A stretch of DNA of 19,126 nucleotides from Planctomycetales bacterium (GTDB lineage Bacteria > Planctomycetota > SBBH01): NCBI GenBank assembly GCA_005239795.1, contig SBBH01000044.1:1-19126 (forward strand), given 5' to 3'. The notes under the pieces are model-generated. The model was given only the letters and a program-made list of their open reading frames with translations. It searched no databases and was not told where the DNA came from. Shown one piece after another: positions 15,826 to 19,126 of the stretch; the first letter of the stretch is position 1; the number at the start of each line of letters is the position of its first letter. The position numbers and the translations under genes were made by a program.

Positions 15826-17307
15826 TCAGTCGATTTGAGCGCGCTGCAGACGGCCGCTGTAATCGATGAAGATTGACTTCCACTCGCCAAAAAAATCCAA
15901 GGCGGCCTGTCCTGCCTCCCGATGGCCGTTTCCGGTCTCCTTGACCCCCCCGAACGGAGTCGAGACCTCGGCGCCGATCGTTCCCGCATTGACGTATACC
16001 AGCCCCGCCTCCAAGCGCCGGAGGGCGTAAAAAGCGCGATTCACATCGCGCGTGTAGATGGAGGAAGAGAGGCCGTAACGGGTCCCGTTGGCGACCTCGA
16101 CGGCCTCCTCGAGAGAACCCACCGGCAGAATGGCGACCACCGGCCCGAAAATCTCCTCCTGGGCGATCGCCATGGAGGGAGCCACGTTCGTGAAAACGGT
16201 CGGCTGGTAAAAGAATCCCTGGGCGAGCTTTCCGGACCGCGCAATGGATCCACCGCACAGAAGCCGCGCCTTGTCTTTTTTCAGGCCAATCTGGACATAC
16301 CGGTGAATGCGCACGAGCTGCTGGCCGTTGACGACGGGGCCGACATCGGTCTTGGCATCGAGGCCATTTCCCAGGCGCAGTTTTTGCGCGCGTGCGACAA
16401 GGCGCCTTTCCACTTCCGCGAGGATCTTCTTGTGCACGATGAGGCGGCTGGCGGCGGTGCAGCGCTGCCCGGAGGTTCCAAAGGCGGACCAGACGATCCC
16501 ATCCAGGGCGAGGTCGAGATCGGCGTCTTCCATGACGAGGATCGCGTTTTTCCCCCCCATCTCGAGAGTAACGCGCTTTAAGAGGGGGGCCGCCTGACTA
16601 TTGATGAGCTTTCCCGTCGCAGTCGACCCCGTGAACGAGATCGCCGAGACGTCGGGGTGTGTCACCAGCGTCTTTCCCAAAGTCGCTCCCTGACCCAAGA
16701 TCAGGTTCACGACGCCCGGGGGAATGCCCGCCTCTTCGAGGACTTCGACATAGCGCGCCGCACAAATCGGCGTGTCCTCGGCGGGTTTTAAGACCACGGT
16801 GTTCCCGAGGATCAACGCCGCCGTCATCTTCCAGGAGGGGATCGCGATCGGGAAATTCCACGGCGTGATGAGGGAAACTACTCCCAGGGGCTCCCGCACC
16901 GTCATCATGAATTTATGGGCCAGCTCCGAGGGAACGGTCTGTCCGAACTGCCGGCGCCCTTCGGCGGCCATGTAATAGCCGATGTCAACCGCTTCCTGGA
17001 CGTCTCCTCGCGCCTCCACCAACACTTTCCCCATCTCGCGCGTGAGCGATTGAGCCAGATCTTCCTTCCTCTTCTCCAGAATTTGGGAGGCTTTTCGCAG
17101 GATCTCGCCGCGCTTGGGGGCCGGCGTGGCGCGCCAAGCGGGAAACGCCGACTTGGCCGCCGCGATCGCGGTTTGAGCATCGATCGGCGCAGAGGCGGGA
17201 AACCGCGCGAGGAGCTGCCCCGTGGCGGGATTTCGGTCTTCGAGCAGTCTGGCTTTCTTGGGAAGGACCCACTGCCCGCCGATGAAATTCTTCAGGGTCT
17301 CGGACAT
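15826..17307 (-). CDS. NAD(P)-dependent aldehyde dehydrogenase, semialdehyde-type
   Basis: A 493-residue enzyme of normal family length that oxidises an aldehyde to the acid with NAD(P)+. Key residues are present: Asn151 in PWNFP, Lys174 in VLKPAE, the nucleotide-binding GSTATG (227-232), general base Glu249 in LEMGGKN, nucleophile Cys283 in FGTSGQRCTAASR, and Glu385 in EEIFGP. The C-terminal segment NAGTIGAEVSTPFGG resembles the semialdehyde groups (2,5-dioxovalerate or aminoadipate-semialdehyde-like), but the substrate cannot be read from sequence. The start at 17307 begins MSETLKNFIGG, the usual N-terminus; an open frame to 17550 runs through A/T-rich repeat sequence and is rejected. It lacks a ribosome binding site but has a TATAAT box 9 bases upstream, so its mRNA may be nearly leaderless. 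It could be cotranscribed with the propeller gene. Confidence 0.95.
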   Translation of the reverse strand: MSETLKNFIGGQWVLPKKARLLEDRNPATGQLLARFPASAPIDAQTAIAAAKSAFPAWRATPAPKRGEILRKASQILEKRKEDLAQSLTREMGKVLVEARGDVQEAVDIGYYMAAEGRRQFGQTVPSELAHKFMMTVREPLGVVSLITPWNFPIAIPSWKMTAALILGNTVVLKPAEDTPICAARYVEVLEEAGIPPGVVNLILGQGATLGKTLVTHPDVSAISFTGSTATGKLINSQAAPLLKRVTLEMGGKNAILVMEDADLDLALDGIVWSAFGTSGQRCTAASRLIVHKKILAEVERRLVARAQKLRLGNGLDAKTDVGPVVNGQQLVRIHRYVQIGLKKDKARLLCGGSIARSGKLAQGFFYQPTVFTNVAPSMAIAQEEIFGPVVAILPVGSLEEAVEVANGTRYGLSSSIYTRDVNRAFYALRRLEAGLVYVNAGTIGAEVSTPFGGVKETGNGHREAGQAALDFFGEWKSIFIDYSGRLQRAQID

Positions 17308-17316
17308 AAATGGGAG

Positions 17317-17322
17317 ATTATA
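17317..17322 (-). promoter_or_regulatory. Probable -10 box for the aldehyde dehydrogenase gene
   Basis: A perfect TATAAT on the minus strand, ending 9 bases before ATG 17307. A transcript starting at the usual distance would begin about four bases before the ATG, matching the absence of a ribosome binding site. The -35 is poor: TTGGTT lies 14 bases upstream, and TAATTG at 17. Assigned by eye. Confidence 0.5.
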
Positions 17323-17341
17323 CAGACGGGAACGGAAACCA

Positions 17342-17376
17342 ATTAAACACCAAACATCAAATAACAAACACCAATT
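17342..17376. repeat. Degenerate 7-nt-period A-rich repeat, five units
   Basis: The plus strand can be cut into five heptamers: ATTAAAC, ACCAAAC, ATCAAAT, AACAAAC, ACCAATT. The shared pattern is A-N-N-A-A-A/T-Y. The nine-base word AAACACCAA occurs twice, exactly 21 bases apart. This is A-rich sequence in a GC-rich window, between two divergent genes. It is non-coding and may be a copy of a dispersed low-complexity repeat, or it may bend DNA near the dehydrogenase promoter. Confidence 0.6.
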
Positions 17377-17418
17377 CCCGGCCAAAAAGCCGATCTTCCC
17401 GCGTAAGATGCCTTCGTG

Positions 17419-17496
17419 ATGGCGTCCCGCCATTTCGAGAAGATCTCCGCGAAGATGGGGCAACAGTCCTTCTTGCCGATCGAGAAAAGCCTGTGA
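17419..17496 (+). CDS. Possible 25-codon upstream ORF (leader peptide) before the GT-C gene
   Basis: ATG 17419 opens a 25-codon frame (MASRHFEKISAKMGQQSFL, then PIEKSL) whose TGA shares its A with the ATG of the downstream gene at 17496. This overlap is typical of translational coupling. Its start lies in a small hairpin (ATGGCG-TCC-CGCCAT, 17419-17433). The upstream ribosome binding site is weak (TAAGA), and the peptide resembles nothing I recognise. It may be real, a regulatory leader, or chance. Confidence 0.25.
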   Translation: MASRHFEKISAKMGQQSFLPIEKSL

Positions 17497-19019
17497 TGAG
17501 CACCTGGCGGTTCGCCCGATCCGTTCCAGAGGATTTTGAACCCCGCCCAAAAAGGAGCACGCTCCATCTTTTGGGATGGCTGTTGACTCTTCTGGTGCTC
17601 CGGGATCAACTGCAATGGGGGCGCCACCCGAATCCGGACACCACCGGTTTCCTCATTTTCACCGCCTACCCTTCCGAGCGTGGAATCCTGAACCAGCTGC
17701 TGGACAACTACCCGCCAGGGACTCTGCTGCTCCAGTATCCCCTGGCGCGGCTCGTTGAATCGTATCCCTTCGTCGCCTTGAACACCGTTCACCTCGCGAT
17801 GATCCTGGCCATGGCCTGGGGGATGCGCTCGATCCTGGGTCGATACGCCGGTGAGCGCGCGGGAAATTTCGCCGCCTGGTTTCTGGTGTTGGGCTTCTGC
17901 GCCCCCCGCGTGATGGCGACTCCCTTGCCGGACATCCCCATGGCATTTTTCCAGTTTTGGAGCCTAGCCGCCTACCTGCGGGGTGTTGAACCGCAACGCC
18001 GCGCCGGAATGCTCGTCACGACCGGGTTCCTCGCGGGGGCAGCGTCTTTTTTCAAGTTCCACGGGATACTGATCCTGCCGGCCGAGTTGCTGGCGCTATT
18101 GCCATGGGGGAGAAACGCCTTCCGCGGGGCGCCATGGCGGACCACCCTCGCACAAGCCGTTCCCCTGATGTTGGGCGCCCTTTTCTTCTGGGGGCTCGCC
18201 GCGACTGTAATTTATATGGGAGGAGGGCTTCAAACGCTGTGGGAATACGGCATCCTCCACGGCCTCACCTACGCGCAACACCAGCACGGCCAAGTCCTGC
18301 AGGCCGCGCTTCACGCGCTTTTTGTCATGGGATTCTGCTGGCTTGCGCTCTGGATAGGACTACTGGGAACGCTCGGGCGCGCGTTCACCAGAAGGGATCT
18401 GTCGCGGCCGGAAGCGGCTTTGATGATCTGGGTGGTCATCATCTGCGCCGTCGCGGCGAAAAGCCCCAATGCGTTCACGGTGAAGTACTTCCTTGCCGCC
18501 ATCATCCCCCTCGCCATGCTGGGGGGAATCTTTTTCTCAAGAGCAACGGTCTCGCCCTGGCTGGGGCGCGGCGCCCTGGCCGCGGCCGCGATCGCCCCCG
18601 TGGCCTATTACGTCGCCTATCGCTACGCCAACCCCATCGCCCAGGAAGCGAACCGCTCCATCCAGTCTTCGGCAGCATTCATTCGAGAAAGATACTCGCC
18701 GAAGGACACGATGTTGGTCCTAGAGCCGGTCCTTCGGCATTATTACACCTTCGCCGAATGCAGACCCTGGCCTGTCATCCCAGATTGGCTCGTGGTGCAG
18801 CATCACATGCCGGAGCACCCTGGCCACTGGACCTCGTACCGACCGATCCCGGCGGCCCAAATCGAGAAACTCCTCCTGCGCGCTCCTCCTCGCTGCCTTG
18901 TGGATCACACGTGCGTCGAGGAATTCAAGTGGCTGGAACATCACATGCCCCATTTCGCAAGACTTTATTCTCTCATCCACGAATCGGGTCCTATTCGAAT
19001 TTACGAGCTGACGCCCTAA
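17496..19019 (+). CDS. GT-C-like multi-pass membrane protein (GT39/PMT-like glycosyltransferase candidate)
   Basis: A 507-residue protein with about nine to ten hydrophobic helices from residue 24 to 375 and a soluble C-terminal domain of about 130 residues. The layout fits GT-C glycosyltransferases (PMT, ArnT or DUF2029-like), which move sugars from lipid-linked donors outside the cytoplasmic membrane. An acidic residue in the first loop (Asp48 in NPDTTGF), the NYPPGTLLLQYPLAR segment (71-85) and Asp146 in LPDIPMAF match the positions of the loop motifs in this superfamily. No diagnostic signature is strong enough to name a substrate. The ATG at 17496 is preceded by GAGAAAA and overlaps the stop of a short upstream ORF. 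An open frame back to 17310 crosses repeat sequence and is not preferred. It is divergent from the dehydrogenase, and its 3' end overlaps the opposing gene by 4 bp. Confidence 0.82.
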   Translation: MSTWRFARSVPEDFEPRPKRSTLHLLGWLLTLLVLRDQLQWGRHPNPDTTGFLIFTAYPSERGILNQLLDNYPPGTLLLQYPLARLVESYPFVALNTVHLAMILAMAWGMRSILGRYAGERAGNFAAWFLVLGFCAPRVMATPLPDIPMAFFQFWSLAAYLRGVEPQRRAGMLVTTGFLAGAASFFKFHGILILPAELLALLPWGRNAFRGAPWRTTLAQAVPLMLGALFFWGLAATVIYMGGGLQTLWEYGILHGLTYAQHQHGQVLQAALHALFVMGFCWLALWIGLLGTLGRAFTRRDLSRPEAALMIWVVIICAVAAKSPNAFTVKYFLAAIIPLAMLGGIFFSRATVSPWLGRGALAAAAIAPVAYYVAYRYANPIAQEANRSIQSSAAFIRERYSPKDTMLVLEPVLRHYYTFAECRPWPVIPDWLVVQHHMPEHPGHWTSYRPIPAAQIEKLLLRAPPRCLVDHTCVEEFKWLEHHMPHFARLYSLIHESGPIRIYELTP

Positions 19020-19126
19020 TAATTCCCCAAAGCCGCGCGCCGGCGGGCGGCAGACAGCCCTTTTTGAAACCCCCACCATCCGACGGCCGCCCCGAGAATC
19101 CCCCAGGCGCCGAGCGCCGCAAGATC
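19016..19126 (-). CDS. C-terminal end of a membrane protein gene (rest beyond window)
   Basis: A minus-strand frame enters from the right edge and stays open for 36 codons to TAG at 19018-19016. The encoded tail has a hydrophobic stretch (LGAWGILGAAVGWW) followed by a basic end (ARRRAALGNY), as expected for a last membrane helix with a cytoplasmic tail. Its stop overlaps the stop of the plus-strand gene by 4 bp, a compact convergent arrangement. The fragment is too short to assign a family, and a chance open frame in GC-rich DNA cannot be excluded. Confidence 0.45.
   Translation of the reverse strand, partial: DLAALGAWGILGAAVGWWGFQKGLSAARRRAALGNY

Noticed and set aside
15771..15989. N-terminal extension of the propeller protein to 15989
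   Set aside because: It would overlap the dehydrogenase gene by about 160 bp, has no ribosome binding site and would bury the export signal.
17308..17550. N-terminal extension of the aldehyde dehydrogenase to 17550
   Set aside because: The added residues come from the A-rich repeat (Trp/Leu/Phe/Cys-rich on this strand) and lie before the standard family N-terminus.
19045..19065. Rho-independent terminator for the plus-strand GT-C gene
   Set aside because: The stem next to the T-run is only four bp and the stronger hairpin at 19032-19051 is nine bases from it, so the case is too weak to annotate.

Overview
This 19.1 kb window is GC-rich and almost fully coding. It looks like a chromosomal segment of a Gram-negative-type environmental bacterium. 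The family mix (MoxR, DUF58, BatA-type and VWA membrane proteins, a DUF4175-like protein, an ECF sigma factor with a zinc-finger anti-sigma, and a very large TPR plus PQQ-type propeller protein) is most familiar from Planctomycetota and neighbouring or candidate phyla. This placement is an inference from gene content, with low to moderate confidence. There are no rRNA or tRNA genes, CRISPR arrays or insertion sequences.

Layout, right to left because most genes are on the minus strand. At 15826-17307 lies an NAD(P)-type aldehyde dehydrogenase. Then comes an unbroken run of nine minus-strand genes with gaps of 3-104 bp: exported propeller/TPR protein (11802-15770), MoxR AAA+ ATPase (10728-11771), DUF58 protein (9706-10623), BatA-type VWA membrane protein (7453-9702), second VWA membrane protein (4976-7423), ECF sigma factor (4319-4927), anti-sigma factor (3899-4312), DUF4175-like membrane protein (1756-3882), and a secreted coiled-coil protein that runs off the left edge (1-1675). 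No convincing terminator separates them, so they are probably one operon. On the right, a GT-C-like multi-pass membrane protein (17496-19019) is divergent from the dehydrogenase and convergent with the last 36 codons of another minus-strand gene (19016-19126).

How the genes may work together: MoxR ATPases act with VWA-domain proteins as chaperone-like or metal-insertion machines, and DUF58, BatA and VWA proteins are their usual partners (Bat-type operons). Here that core is joined to its own ECF sigma/anti-sigma pair and to large envelope proteins. The anti-sigma has almost no sequence beyond its single membrane helix, so any envelope signal would have to come from partners such as the co-encoded membrane proteins. 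The whole resembles a self-regulated envelope maintenance or stress module. That function is inferred, not shown.

Non-coding points of interest: an inverted repeat between the moxR-like and DUF58 genes, a 7-nt-period A-rich repeat and a perfect TATAAT box in the divergent 17308-17495 region, a 25-codon upstream ORF whose stop overlaps the start of the GT-C gene, and a possible ECF-type promoter just after the DUF4175-like gene. No stretch longer than about 190 bp lacks a gene.
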